In this document: positions 8,676 through 17,011 of the stretch, one piece after another | Layout: each line of letters begins with the position of its first letter | How positions within the stretch are numbered: position 1 is the first letter of the stretch | Source of the DNA: Clostridia bacterium | GTDB lineage: Bacteria; Bacillota; Clostridia; Christensenellales; Aristaeellaceae | Direction of reading: 5' to 3' | Length of the DNA: 64,000 nucleotides | Assembly: GCA_017447185.1 (NCBI GenBank) | Contig: JAFSOC010000015.1 | Coordinates: 310,672-374,671, forward strand | Position numbers and translations under genes: made by a program | Notes under the pieces: model-generated | What the model was told of the DNA's origin: nothing | What the model saw: the letters and a program-made list of their open reading frames with translations, nothing else | Database searches by the model: none

Positions 8676-9770
8676 TTATTTTCTTTCTTCTTCCGGAACT
8701 GCTGTAGCAAAAAAGATGATATCACTTTGCGGACGGACATTTGCACTGTTATCTCCTTTACAGTGAAAAGCAGCATTGTCCTGATCCGGACCAGGTATAA
8801 TCATCTCTGCAGAATTGCCGCCGTCCAGATTAAATGCTTGTTTACATCCAAGGTCAAGCATAATCTGTGCGAGTTCTGTATGCGTAACTCCTGTTCCGTC
8901 ACCGCGTTTTTTTGCTTCGACAATCACCATGACATAACTGAGCGGACCAGTTTGTCCGATAGCAGAACGTGGATTTTTATGAGTCCCGGCATATACAGAT
9001 TTACGCTTTTCAAGATCCTGAATTTCTCCATCAATAACAAGGGATGGACCAAATGTTAATGCCTGAACAATATCATTTTTGTTCTGGCTCACATAATCCA
9101 TCAATCCTTCAGACAAAGGAAACAGATGAAAATTGCCTTTATTGTCTATAACAAGCGTGTCATATAGTTTGTATGCCTTATTTCTTTTGTGATCCTGAGT
9201 AACAACCTGTGCCATCCTAACTTCAAAAGACTTTTCTTTTGAATTGTCAGTTTTGATATAGTCGTCACCATTCATTGCAATTACAGCATGATTGTTTCTG
9301 GCTATTGTTTCAACATAATGAGCTTTCTTTGCGCTCAGCGGACCGGCTGTTGCAGTACGAAGCTGACTCGCATCTGCGATTTCCACATAAGCAACGTTCA
9401 CTTTGGAATTATACATTTCCTTCTGCTCTATCCGGACGCGAATGGATTGATCTTCATAGCCGTTTTCCGTAAAGTGATCCGGATCCGGAGCAGGAGCGAG
9501 GCTGAAATCCATCGGCAAAGCCCATTCATCGGGAATTGACAATTTTCCGTCTTCTTCCAGATCTTCAATTGTCAGATTTTCCTCTGCTGTTGCAACAGAA
9601 ACAAAGAGCCGGCCGAAATCCAGTTCCACGCCATCGTCATCGTCTTTTTGATTGTCTACCAGCTCTTCCTGTGCTTCTGAGAGCATTGTCGGCGAAGACA
9701 GGAAAAATGGAATACTTACAATCAGCGCGGCACACATCAAAACCAATAAAACACGAACCGGAATTTTCAT
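8676..9770 (-). CDS. Exported phosphodiester glycosidase (NAGPA domain)
   Basis: 364 aa with an N-terminal signal/anchor (residues about 5-26, MKIPVRVLLVLMC start), then an acidic linker and a NAGPA (DUF2233) domain. Recognisable family blocks are AMNGDDY near the middle and the C-terminal NLDGGNSAEM motif. NAGPA enzymes cleave N-acetylglucosamine- or sugar-phosphodiester links; bacterial members act on surface polymers. The protein should sit on the outer face of the membrane. It is followed within 21 bp by the Lgt-like gene, so all of these act at the envelope. Substrate is unknown. Confidence 0.78.
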   Translation of the reverse strand: MKIPVRVLLVLMCAALIVSIPFFLSSPTMLSEAQEELVDNQKDDDDGVELDFGRLFVSVATAEENLTIEDLEEDGKLSIPDEWALPMDFSLAPAPDPDHFTENGYEDQSIRVRIEQKEMYNSKVNVAYVEIADASQLRTATAGPLSAKKAHYVETIARNNHAVIAMNGDDYIKTDNSKEKSFEVRMAQVVTQDHKRNKAYKLYDTLVIDNKGNFHLFPLSEGLMDYVSQNKNDIVQALTFGPSLVIDGEIQDLEKRKSVYAGTHKNPRSAIGQTGPLSYVMVIVEAKKRGDGTGVTHTELAQIMLDLGCKQAFNLDGGNSAEMIIPGPDQDNAAFHCKGDNSANVRPQSDIIFFATAVPEEERK

Positions 9771-9799
9771 AAGAAAAGACTCCTTTTAAACAGGCAAGA

Positions 9800-10114
9800 T
9801 CAGATTTCTTCATCATCCGCAATACGGGTATTTGCAATTTCAATCAGTTTCTCAGCCAAGGTTTCATCTTCAACCAGGACAAATTCTTCCTCTTCTTCAC
9901 CATCTGCGCCTTCACTTGTTTTAACTTTGCAGACAATGCATTCTTCTCCGTTTTCATCCGCTTCCTGGCCAACTTCGGTCAGCAAGGCATATTCAGCACC
10001 GTTATAGAAGAAATAATCTCTTACAGCAAATTCATATTCATTCCCATCATCATCTTCAAAAATAATCGTATCAGGATCCATGTTCTCCATTCCGTTCATT
10101 TCCTTTTCATCCAT
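9800..10114 (-). CDS. DUF1292 protein (YrzB family)
   Basis: 104 aa acidic cytosolic protein. The IIFEDDDGNEYEF opening, the YALL block and the acidic EEEEFVLVEDE strand are those of DUF1292 (COG3906), a small, widespread Firmicutes family of unknown function. In many genomes it lies near alaS/ruvX and mltG; here it is in an envelope operon instead. The ATG at 10114 is chosen because AAGAAGGA lies 7 bases upstream; the longer frame to 10144 lacks one. Confidence 0.85.
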   Translation of the reverse strand: MDEKEMNGMENMDPDTIIFEDDDGNEYEFAVRDYFFYNGAEYALLTEVGQEADENGEECIVCKVKTSEGADGEEEEEFVLVEDETLAEKLIEIANTRIADDEEI

Positions 10115-10204
10115 AATCTTTTCCTTCTTTCTTAAAAATATCATTGAAAATTATAGCCAACCGCAGCCTGTTTGACAAGTTGACTTATCAGGTTCGCAGT
10201 TCTA

Positions 10205-10423
10205 TCATGAACAAGGAGGTTTTTCCTTTTTCTGCAGCGGATGCCGGCTCCCATCTTTTTCCTGAACGACAATGCTGTCCAGCATTGCTTTCAGGTTTTC
10301 ACGGTATCCATCCAGATATTCTTTCCGAAGTGCAGCCTGTTCTTTCTCTTCCGCTTCCGTCAGTCCGCTGCTTTTTTTCTTTCGTGCAAGCTCGTTAATC
10401 CGCTCAATTTTCTTTTTTTCCAA
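10205..10423 (-). CDS. DUF896 protein (YnzC family)
   Basis: 72 aa, mostly helical and charged. The opening KKKIERINELARKKKSSGLT with EKEQAALRKEYL is the DUF896 signature; the family forms a short helical hairpin and is of unknown function. In Bacillus subtilis the relative ynzC sits in the LexA-controlled yneA operon (family knowledge, not seen here). Start is TTG at 10423 with GAGGT 9 bases upstream. First gene of the operon running to 5033; a 90-bp gap separates it from the DUF1292 gene. Confidence 0.88.
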   Translation of the reverse strand: MEKKKIERINELARKKKSSGLTEAEEKEQAALRKEYLDGYRENLKAMLDSIVVQEKDGSRHPLQKKEKPPCS

Positions 10424-10469
10424 TTCACTTTACCTCATTTCATCAAGTGTTTTTCAGGAGGAATAAAAA

Positions 10470-10919
10470 ATGATTCAGGGAAAATGGTTTGCTCCGGGAA
10501 ATGATCTGTCAGCTGAAGTACTGCCAGTAAGGGAAGCAGTTTTCGGCATAACCGGGGAAAAAACAGATCCGGAAGGATGGAATGCACTCGTGTATCTGGA
10601 TGATCATCCCGCGGCTTCCGGCCGGATCTGGTGGAAAGAGGATGCATTCTGGATTGGAAGCGTTGGAGTTCTTCCGGAATTTCGCGGACAGCGTATCGGA
10701 GATCTGGTCCTCCGACTGCTGCTTTTTAAGGCACAATCCCATGCAGCTCGTGAAGTACGGCTTTCCTGCCCTCGGGAAACAGAAGGATTTTTCGCAAGGT
10801 TGGGATTCCAGGCTGTTTCCAGTGATAATGAAACCGTGGAAATGACTCTCGACGGAAAAGAGATTTCTCTGGATTCCTGCGCTTCCTGCAAAAAACAAAA
10901 CTGTCCGAACCGCAAATAA
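10470..10919 (+). CDS. GNAT family N-acetyltransferase with cysteine-rich tail
   Basis: 149 aa. The acetyl-CoA binding motif A is VGVLPEFRGQRIG (about residues 68-80), followed by the GFFARLGFQ motif near the end of the fold. The C-terminal extension carries CASCKKQNC, a possible metal-binding cluster not usual in GNAT proteins. AGGAGG precedes the ATG. Divergent from DUF896 (46 bp between starts) and convergent with the next gene with only 3 bp between stops. Substrate cannot be told. Confidence 0.85.
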   Translation: MIQGKWFAPGNDLSAEVLPVREAVFGITGEKTDPEGWNALVYLDDHPAASGRIWWKEDAFWIGSVGVLPEFRGQRIGDLVLRLLLFKAQSHAAREVRLSCPRETEGFFARLGFQAVSSDNETVEMTLDGKEISLDSCASCKKQNCPNRK

Positions 10920-10922
10920 GAG

Positions 10923-11762
10923 TTAGCTTCGGCTGTCCTTTCCGGCAAGCAGGATCAAAGCCATTGAAAGAATCATGCATCCGGCATTAACGGCAAGATC
11001 ACCGATTCCGCTTCCTGAAGAGATAACACCGCAAGTATTGAGAACCATTACGGTTTCACTGCTTATAACGGCAATCCATTCCAATGTTGTAAACAAAATG
11101 TTTTTCTGTTTTCTCCCGAGGCGGAATGTCCATAAGGCTAAAGGAACATCTGCAATCAACAGAAAAACAATCTGGGTCAGGTTGACAGTGCCGGCCTGCA
11201 TAAATGGAATTTCACGCAATCCTTCCGTACAGCCCCGGATCATTCCCCACACGCATAAAACGGTCAGCAGCAGATCACCGTTCCCGGGTATATCTTTTTT
11301 GCGAAGAATCAGCCAGCATACAATGACAGCAAAACAAAGCACAGCAAGAATAAACTCAATCCTTGAAGGCTGAAACCGGCTGTCAGAAGTAAAGAATGGG
11401 ATTTGAGGAATCGGTTCCGGAACAGAAACACCGCGTCCGAGTGTTGTTGTATGATCAAACACTTTCCACACTGCGGCCCCTGGAAGCAAACCGAATCCTA
11501 TGGAATTAAACCAGACAGAAAGCGGAATATGCGATCCCTTTTTCCGCGGCTGTATGGCCGCGTTCCAGAAGAGAGCAAACAAGGCAACAGTCAAAAAAAC
11601 AATTGCAGCGCCGACACCTGTCACTGAAAAGCGAAGGCCGATAAAGGAGAGGAGCGTTTCCCCTTCACCGCGCTCTGCAAGAGTTGAAACAGCAATGGCA
11701 AAAATGGCTGCAGAAAGGACCCAGGTCAGCGCAATATACAGGATTCTAAGAACGCGCCGCAT
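10923..11762 (-). CDS. Second Lgt-like polytopic membrane protein
   Basis: 279 aa from the ATG at 11762, chosen because GGAGG lies directly upstream and the longer frame runs into the preceding gene. About seven to eight membrane segments. The C-terminal half resembles Lgt: a helix ending LRK, then GNGDLLL, a WGMIRGCTEGLR block matching the Lgt GxxR-x3-E-x2-R arrangement, and a final helix pair beginning LTQIV. The N-terminal Lgt motifs (SFHGG, GRxGNF) are not evident. It follows the glycosyltransferase gene by 1 bp and is coupled to it. Function unknown; possibly a paralogue of the protein at 7680-8654. Confidence 0.6.
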   Translation of the reverse strand: MRRVLRILYIALTWVLSAAIFAIAVSTLAERGEGETLLSFIGLRFSVTGVGAAIVFLTVALFALFWNAAIQPRKKGSHIPLSVWFNSIGFGLLPGAAVWKVFDHTTTLGRGVSVPEPIPQIPFFTSDSRFQPSRIEFILAVLCFAVIVCWLILRKKDIPGNGDLLLTVLCVWGMIRGCTEGLREIPFMQAGTVNLTQIVFLLIADVPLALWTFRLGRKQKNILFTTLEWIAVISSETVMVLNTCGVISSGSGIGDLAVNAGCMILSMALILLAGKDSRS

Positions 11763-11763
11763 A

Positions 11764-12855
11764 CTATGCCTCCTTTTTAAAGACCCATCGCTGCTGGAAC
11801 CGGTAACTGACAAAATACAGAACAGTATCCACAATCAGCTTTGCAACGGTGCTGCTCATTCCCGTCCTGCTCAGTAGCCATGTTCCGCCGGCACTAAGCA
11901 GGATAATTACTGAAGCAAGGATTGCATAGCGAATGAAAGATTTCCAGGCATTTCCTTTATCGCCAAATACCAGTTTACGGTTCAGCATGAAATTGACGGA
12001 TGCACTGATGACTCTGGCAATAATAGTACACAGAAGAATAATGGAAGCATCATTCTTTTTGCCATTTGCAAACACTGCCAGATTCAGGAGATTGAAAACA
12101 CCATTATCCAGCAGTACACATGCAAGGCTGGAACACATAAAACGGAAAAAACTTCCGAGAATCACTTTATAAACACGGAAACTGTCCTTGATCGGATGAA
12201 AATGGGTGCCTTCATTTGCGTTTTCATATATAGTTTCAATCGTGACCGGAATCATTTTAATACCGGCACGGGAACAGGCAATCAGTACTTTCATTTCGTA
12301 TTCAAAACGTTCGCCTTCCACGCTGATCATAAATGGAAGCTCTTCCCTTCGGAAGGCGCGAAGTCCCGTCTGAGTATCCGGAAGATACTGACCGTATAAA
12401 AGTTTGAAAACAACAGAAGTAATACGATTTCCGCTGCGGCTCTTGGGCGGAATATCCGGAAGGGAAAAATCACGGCTTCCGAGGTAAAGAGCCTTTTCTC
12501 CTTTTTGAGCTTCTTCAGCAAGGTGTATACAGTCAGGTACTGTATGTTGTCCGTCTGAATCAGCGGTCAGGATTACATTTGCATCCTGAAGATGATCCAG
12601 GATGTACTGATATCCGGTTTTCAGTGCGATTCCTTTTCCGCGGTTTATCTCGTGATGAAGAACTACTGTGCGGTCAATGTTCTCCACCTCACGGAAAATC
12701 GGCTGATATTCTTCACTGCTGCCGTCATCTACAACAATAATATGGGCAAACCCACAGTCGGACAGTTTTGCGATGTAGGCAGGCAGTCTTTCATCCGGTT
12801 CAAGTGATGGAATCAGTATTGCCGCGTCCTTTACAGCATTGAACATTTCACTCAT
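11764..12855 (-). CDS. Glycosyltransferase family 2 fused to a GtrA-like membrane domain
   Basis: 363 aa. Residues about 9-235 are a GT2 (dolichol-phosphate mannosyltransferase-like) domain: ILIPSLEPDERL opening, IVVDDGS nucleotide site, NRGKGIALKTG, and the metal-binding DSDGQH. The last about 125 residues have four membrane segments of the GtrA/DPMS type. Such proteins load a sugar on polyprenyl phosphate and help pass it across the membrane for surface glycans. Start at 12855 has an AAGGAAA site upstream; earlier starts at 12873 and 12909 are possible but lack one. Confidence 0.85.
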   Translation of the reverse strand: MSEMFNAVKDAAILIPSLEPDERLPAYIAKLSDCGFAHIIVVDDGSSEEYQPIFREVENIDRTVVLHHEINRGKGIALKTGYQYILDHLQDANVILTADSDGQHTVPDCIHLAEEAQKGEKALYLGSRDFSLPDIPPKSRSGNRITSVVFKLLYGQYLPDTQTGLRAFRREELPFMISVEGERFEYEMKVLIACSRAGIKMIPVTIETIYENANEGTHFHPIKDSFRVYKVILGSFFRFMCSSLACVLLDNGVFNLLNLAVFANGKKNDASIILLCTIIARVISASVNFMLNRKLVFGDKGNAWKSFIRYAILASVIILLSAGGTWLLSRTGMSSTVAKLIVDTVLYFVSYRFQQRWVFKKEA

Positions 12856-12980
12856 CCGTTTTCTTTCCTTCATGTTCCGAAAATGTTTTTCCAATAACAA
12901 GTGCCTCATATGTATAAAAGCACTTTTATATCATATCAAACAATGATAAAAAACACAATATATATGGTGCATTTAGCTCG

Positions 12981-13009
12981 TTGACATACAATACCTGTAT
13001 CGTTATAAT
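12981..13009 (+). promoter_or_regulatory. Consensus sigma-A promoter with internal inverted repeat
   Basis: TTGACA (12981-12986), 17-bp spacer, TATAAT (13004-13009): a perfect consensus promoter for the three-gene operon starting at 13041. The spacer holds ATACA-N5-TGTAT (12986-13000), a candidate operator between the two boxes. Confidence 0.85.
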
Positions 13010-13040
13010 TATTTGGATTGAAATATACGGAGGTGTCTTT

Positions 13041-13796
13041 ATGGGCATTATTCCATCCAGAAATCTTGAGGATCAGCGTCGCGAAAAGGACGGTATTGTC
13101 TATTTTGACCGTGGGACACTGACCGGCAGGAACGGACGACGGTACGACCGTTTTGCCATTCAGACGCATTTTGTTGAAGTCGGGGAAGATCAGGCAGAAC
13201 TGGTTCGCCGTTATGTGCTCCCTCTTGCACAGGATGGCGATGTCCTGTCCTTTGGTGCAAAAGTAATGGCAATGTGTACCCGTAACGTTAAAACAAAGGA
13301 TGAAGTACATCCAGGCTTCTGGGCAAAAAAACTTGCTCCTTTTGCCGGAATTAATACAACGGGTGTTGGGATGCACGAACCTTATAAACTGCAGCTCGTT
13401 ATTGATATGTGCGGTCTTCCGCGTGTTCTTTTTGCTGCATGTGTCAGCGCGGTTACCCGTCCGTTCGGTGTGCATGGACTTTTTTACAAAATCTGCGGTA
13501 AAGGTGTGGCAGGAATTGACGGTTTTTACTTCCGTTCCAGCTTTGACCGGTATAAGGAACTGGCTTTAATCAATCCGCCAAACGCGGTTGAACTGTGTAA
13601 TCAGCTTGAGAAAGATACAGGTATTCCTGTTGTGCTGATGGATGCAAATGATATTGATCAGAACCAGCTTGGCAAGTGCGATGATTTCCCGCTGACGGAT
13701 GATGAGATTCAGGATGCCATGGCTGACAATCCTTCGGGGCAGGGCGATGAACTGACTCCCCTTATCCTGATTCGCCCTCTGGGAAATGAAAAATGA
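13041..13796 (+). CDS. Coenzyme F420-0:glutamyl ligase-like protein
   Basis: 251 aa. The order of conserved stretches (IQTHFVEVGED, GDVLSFGAKVMAM, GVGMHEPYKLQ, PRVLFAACVSAVTRPFG, GLFYKICGKGVAGIDG, then VVLMDANDI) fits the F420 ligase (PF01996) family, which in archaea and actinobacteria adds glutamate to F420-0. No other F420 gene is in the window and clostridia normally lack F420, so the true substrate may differ. ATG at 13041 has GGAGG 7 bases upstream; the longer frame runs through the promoter. First gene of an operon, overlapping the next by 4 bp. Confidence 0.7.
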   Translation: MGIIPSRNLEDQRREKDGIVYFDRGTLTGRNGRRYDRFAIQTHFVEVGEDQAELVRRYVLPLAQDGDVLSFGAKVMAMCTRNVKTKDEVHPGFWAKKLAPFAGINTTGVGMHEPYKLQLVIDMCGLPRVLFAACVSAVTRPFGVHGLFYKICGKGVAGIDGFYFRSSFDRYKELALINPPNAVELCNQLEKDTGIPVVLMDANDIDQNQLGKCDDFPLTDDEIQDAMADNPSGQGDELTPLILIRPLGNEK

Positions 13797-14416
13797 GACA
13801 TATCCCCTCTTCTGATACTTTTCATACGGATGTCCTGTCTTTTGAAGATGCTCTTGTACCGACTGCTGATGACTATAACCGGGAGCGCTGGATCTATGTG
13901 CCGGATCACTACAGTGAATATCGTTACATCCTTGGAACAAGAGGTTCCCGTCCTCTGATCTGTATTGGAATCAATCCGTCCACTGCTGCGCCGGACAACC
14001 TCGACAATACGTTAAAAAGTGCTCAGAGGATAGCGCTTTTCAATGGATATGATTCCTTCATTATGTTTAATGTTTATGCTCAGCGTGCCACTGTTCCTGA
14101 CGATATGGAAAAAAAACTTAACCCTCTTCTTCATCAGGAAAACATGAAAGCTTTCAAGTGGGTTCTGCAGAATCACTCTTCTTCATGCGCTGTCTGGGCA
14201 GCATGGGGTTCTCTGATTATGAAACGTGATTATCTTGCTTCCTGTGTACGAGATATGGTTTTGATCGGCAATCAATACGGAGTCAGATGGTTTACAGCCG
14301 GTCCGAGAAGCAAGGTCGGTCATCCGCACCATCCGTTATATCTTCGCAGCGATTCTGTCCTTGAACCTTTTGACGATCTTCTTCCTTACCTTAATTCACT
14401 GTCATTTTTACATTGA
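13793..14416 (+). CDS. DUF1643 protein
   Basis: 207 aa cytosolic protein. The family blocks are visible: ICIGINPSTAAPDNLDNT, then a phenylalanine-rich FIMFNVYAQRAT strand, an AVWAAWG strand and a C-terminal GHPHHPLYL. DUF1643 belongs to a fold resembling uracil-DNA glycosylase-like alpha/beta proteins in my recollection, but no activity is established. Its ATG overlaps the preceding stop (ATGA), so it is coupled to the F420-ligase-like gene, an arrangement I do not know as standard. Confidence 0.8.
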   Translation: MRHIPSSDTFHTDVLSFEDALVPTADDYNRERWIYVPDHYSEYRYILGTRGSRPLICIGINPSTAAPDNLDNTLKSAQRIALFNGYDSFIMFNVYAQRATVPDDMEKKLNPLLHQENMKAFKWVLQNHSSSCAVWAAWGSLIMKRDYLASCVRDMVLIGNQYGVRWFTAGPRSKVGHPHHPLYLRSDSVLEPFDDLLPYLNSLSFLH

Positions 14417-14445
14417 AGGGATTTGCTTTCTGGAGGTTTTATGCC

Positions 14446-15180
14446 ATGATAAAAACATATGATGAAACTTTTACTGTGCTTACACGTGACTGCGATCTGA
14501 AGGGTACCTGGCGTTTGAGTGCTGTACTTGAAACGATGCAGGAAGTTGCCGGTGCACACAGCTTTCTCCTTGGCTGCGGTCGGGAGGAACTCCTGAAAAA
14601 GAATATTGTCTGGGTGCTCTCCCGCAGCGAACTGCATATGGAAAGATATCCCCGTGCCGGGGAAAAAATCACTATTCATACTTTTCCGATGCCTAACCGG
14701 ATCTGTTTCTTCCCACGATATTACATTTTTACAGATGAACGTGGTGAAATGGTGGGTAAAGCCGGTACTCTCTGGCTTCTTCTTGATGTGGAAACACGCA
14801 AAATGCTCCCTCCGGGTGATATTGCCAATCTGATCCCGGATAACAGGGATCTTGCTGTTCCCATGAATCTTCCTGCAACTGTTGGTAACCTGCAGGGTGA
14901 AGAATTCGTTTCTGAATACACTTCCGTTTTTACAGATCTTGATGTTAACGGTCATGTTAACAATACCCGATATGCAGACTGGCTCTGCAATACGCTCGGT
15001 ATTGATCTTATGTCCCGGAATGAGCCCGAAACTGTTATATTAAACTATAATCATGAAGTTCTCCCCGGTCAGAAGCTGATATTCCGTAAAGTACTGCGGG
15101 ATAATCATTACCGGCTGACAGGTTATCTGGGCGATACTGCAGTATTCGATATCGGTGGTACACTTCGTCCTGTTCCGTGA
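14446..15180 (+). CDS. Acyl-ACP thioesterase
   Basis: 244 aa, two tandem hotdog domains of the FatA/FatB family (PF01643). The first domain has WRLSAVLETMQEVAGAH; the second carries the catalytic motif DLDVNGHVNNTRYADWL (Asp, Asn and His) and the conserved NYNHEV following. It hydrolyses acyl-ACP to release free fatty acid in the cytoplasm; gut Clostridia and Lactobacillus carry such enzymes. The ATG at 14446 has GGAGG 9 bases upstream, whereas the longer frame starts at an unsupported TTG. Third gene of the operon, 29 bp after DUF1643. The following 65 bp show no clear terminator. Confidence 0.88.
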   Translation: MIKTYDETFTVLTRDCDLKGTWRLSAVLETMQEVAGAHSFLLGCGREELLKKNIVWVLSRSELHMERYPRAGEKITIHTFPMPNRICFFPRYYIFTDERGEMVGKAGTLWLLLDVETRKMLPPGDIANLIPDNRDLAVPMNLPATVGNLQGEEFVSEYTSVFTDLDVNGHVNNTRYADWLCNTLGIDLMSRNEPETVILNYNHEVLPGQKLIFRKVLRDNHYRLTGYLGDTAVFDIGGTLRPVP

Positions 15181-15245
15181 CGGATTATTATCCCCTTTTA
15201 TACTTATACCACGATGTACAAGTCCTGCCTCTTTCCGAACTGAAC

Positions 15246-16196
15246 TTACAGCAACGAAATGAGCTGCTCCCTTACGCTGTCCATCCTTTCATCAATTAAA
15301 CCGAAGTCCATCTGACGGTAATTCCAGGCAGCTCTTGCAATCTCATTTTTTTCAAAAGTATCATGAATTTTCTTATACCATTTTACCGTGTCTTCCGGCG
15401 AAACAATATCAATAACGCCGTATTCTCCGCAATAAAGTGCAGTGTTGTGTTTTGCAGCTGTTTCAATAGCTGAAGCAAAGGTTTTTTCAAAGAAATCGTC
15501 ATCAACGTCAGCATTTTCAAATGATATTCGCTCATTCCGATCAAGCCACGGAACCCAGTAGGCACCCTGGTGAGTAAATGATACAGGATCATAACAATGA
15601 AAATTGAAAATAACTTTGCTGTCAGCCGGTGCATTCAAGTCTTTCAAAGCATCCGGCGCGTTGTTATGGTAGCTGCCCACCAGAATCAGTGATTCCGGAG
15701 CAACCGGACGGATATGACGGATGCATTCTGCCGAAATGCGATTCCAGGCATCAATAAATGATTCGTCTGTAACTTCATTCAGCAGTTCAAAGGCAACATT
15801 CTTCGCGTCCGTAAAATGTTTCGCAAGTTCAATCCAGAGCCTGTAAAAACGTTCCTGACAACTCTGACTTACAAAGAATCCTTCTTCCTTTTCCCCGGCG
15901 TCAAATGAAAAGCCTGCTGTTTTATGCAGATCCAGGACGACTTTCAGTCTGTTTTTTCCGGCACATTCCAGAGCTTTCTCGATCCGCCGGAATCCGTCAG
16001 CCTTCCATTTTCCGTCTTCTTCTTCAAATATATTGTAATCAACAGGGATGCGGACGTGGTCCAGTCCCCATCCGGAAATGATTTCAAAGTCTTTCTCCTT
16101 AATAAAATTGTTCATTCTGTCTTCAGAATAATCACATTGGGAAAACCAGCCTCCCAGATCTACTCCCCTGTAGAAGCCGTAATCTTTCATTTTCAT
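15246..16196 (-). CDS. Glycoside hydrolase family 5 (endoglucanase/mannanase-like), intracellular
   Basis: 316 aa (beta/alpha)8 enzyme with no signal peptide. GH5 landmarks: GVDLGGWFSQ opening, HVRIPVDY, VVLDLHKTAG, acid/base Glu in ELLNEV and the nucleophile Glu in YCGEYGV; FNFHCYDP carries the conserved His/Tyr. Clan-A retaining beta-glycosidase; cytoplasmic location points to cleavage of imported oligosaccharides rather than polymer. ATG at 16196 has AGGGAG 8 bases upstream. Own promoter at 16253-16281. Exact substrate (cello- or manno-oligosaccharide) is not decided by sequence. Confidence 0.85.
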   Translation of the reverse strand: MKMKDYGFYRGVDLGGWFSQCDYSEDRMNNFIKEKDFEIISGWGLDHVRIPVDYNIFEEEDGKWKADGFRRIEKALECAGKNRLKVVLDLHKTAGFSFDAGEKEEGFFVSQSCQERFYRLWIELAKHFTDAKNVAFELLNEVTDESFIDAWNRISAECIRHIRPVAPESLILVGSYHNNAPDALKDLNAPADSKVIFNFHCYDPVSFTHQGAYWVPWLDRNERISFENADVDDDFFEKTFASAIETAAKHNTALYCGEYGVIDIVSPEDTVKWYKKIHDTFEKNEIARAAWNYRQMDFGLIDERMDSVREQLISLL

Positions 16197-16252
16197 TCGA
16201 TCATTCTCCCTTCTCTTCATCAGATATATGTATTTTTACCTCAGATGAGGCT

Positions 16253-16281
16253 ATTATATCTTAGTTATCCGTATCAGTAAA
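16253..16281 (-). promoter_or_regulatory. Promoter of the GH5 gene with a small palindrome at the start site
   Basis: On the minus strand TTTACT, 17-bp spacer, TATAAT (plus positions 16276-16281 and 16253-16258). The -35 lies inside the end of the hemolysin III gene. Just downstream, CCTCA-GA-TGAGG (16239-16250) is a 12-bp inverted repeat at the expected start of transcription, a possible operator. Confidence 0.5.
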
Positions 16282-16936
16282 GATAAAGATAAATACCCAG
16301 CCAATGTATGATTGCCCCAAACAGCACGAAAATATGCCATATGAAATGTGCTCCCTTTTTCTTTGCTGCAAAGGGAATGATTCCTATCGTATAGAGCATT
16401 CCTCCGAAAAGTATAAAGAAAAATAACGGAAGATTCTCACGGATCATCTTTGGCATAAAGATAATCCCACACCAGCCAAGTATTACATAAAGCGTCATAT
16501 GAACTTTCAGTGCTTTTCCGGTTCCGAAAACTGAAATCAATATTATTCCTGCCAGAATAACGATCCATTCAATAATACAGAAGAATAATCCGTTATTTCC
16601 ACCCCAAAACAGCAGCCACAGAGGGGTGAATGTTCCTCCAATCAGCAGATAGATGGAAATATAATCAAATCTGCGCCACAATCGTTTTACCTTTGTCCCC
16701 CATTTAAATGAATGATAAAGGCAGCTCATAAGGAACATGATCATAAAGCATATTCCGTAGATGAGAGATGCGCATAACTGTATGCCGGGCCTGGAACGAA
16801 TCAGTAACAGCACAAGACCTGCAATTCCGAGAAGTGCACCGATACCATGTGTAACTGCATTGCCAACTTCCTCGAGAACAGAACGTTTCGGAGGCTCATG
16901 TTGTACAGTACTCTTAACTTTTCCCTGGCTGTTCAT
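16274..16936 (-). CDS. Hemolysin III / PAQR family membrane protein
   Basis: 220 aa with seven membrane segments. Family residues are seen: the first-helix GNAVTHGIGALLG with Asn/His, SCLYHSF in the third segment with the Ser-x3-His, RRFDYISIY with the Asp, and HWLGIYLYLY at the end with the C-terminal His pair HIxxxxGAIIHW. These form the zinc-binding site of the AdipoR/HlyIII (CREST hydrolase) superfamily. Start at 16936 is the likely one (GGAG 12 bases upstream); an in-frame start at 17002 lies in the lysS terminator. Natural role is unknown. Confidence 0.85.
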   Translation of the reverse strand: MNSQGKVKSTVQHEPPKRSVLEEVGNAVTHGIGALLGIAGLVLLLIRSRPGIQLCASLIYGICFMIMFLMSCLYHSFKWGTKVKRLWRRFDYISIYLLIGGTFTPLWLLFWGGNNGLFFCIIEWIVILAGIILISVFGTGKALKVHMTLYVILGWCGIIFMPKMIRENLPLFFFILFGGMLYTIGIIPFAAKKKGAHFIWHIFVLFGAIIHWLGIYLYLY

Positions 16937-16963
16937 CCATCTACCACACTCCTCTCCCAATCT

Positions 16964-16992
16964 AAAAAACCCACTGCGAAAACTGCAGCGGG
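16964..16992 (-). terminator. Terminator of greA-lysS
   Basis: Minus strand stem CCCGCTGC / GCAGTGGG (plus 16970-16977 and 16985-16992, one G-T pair) with a 7-base loop and six T. It is 20 bp after the lysS stop. Confidence 0.85.
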
Positions 16993-17011
16993 CCTGAATC
17001 ACCAGATTGAA

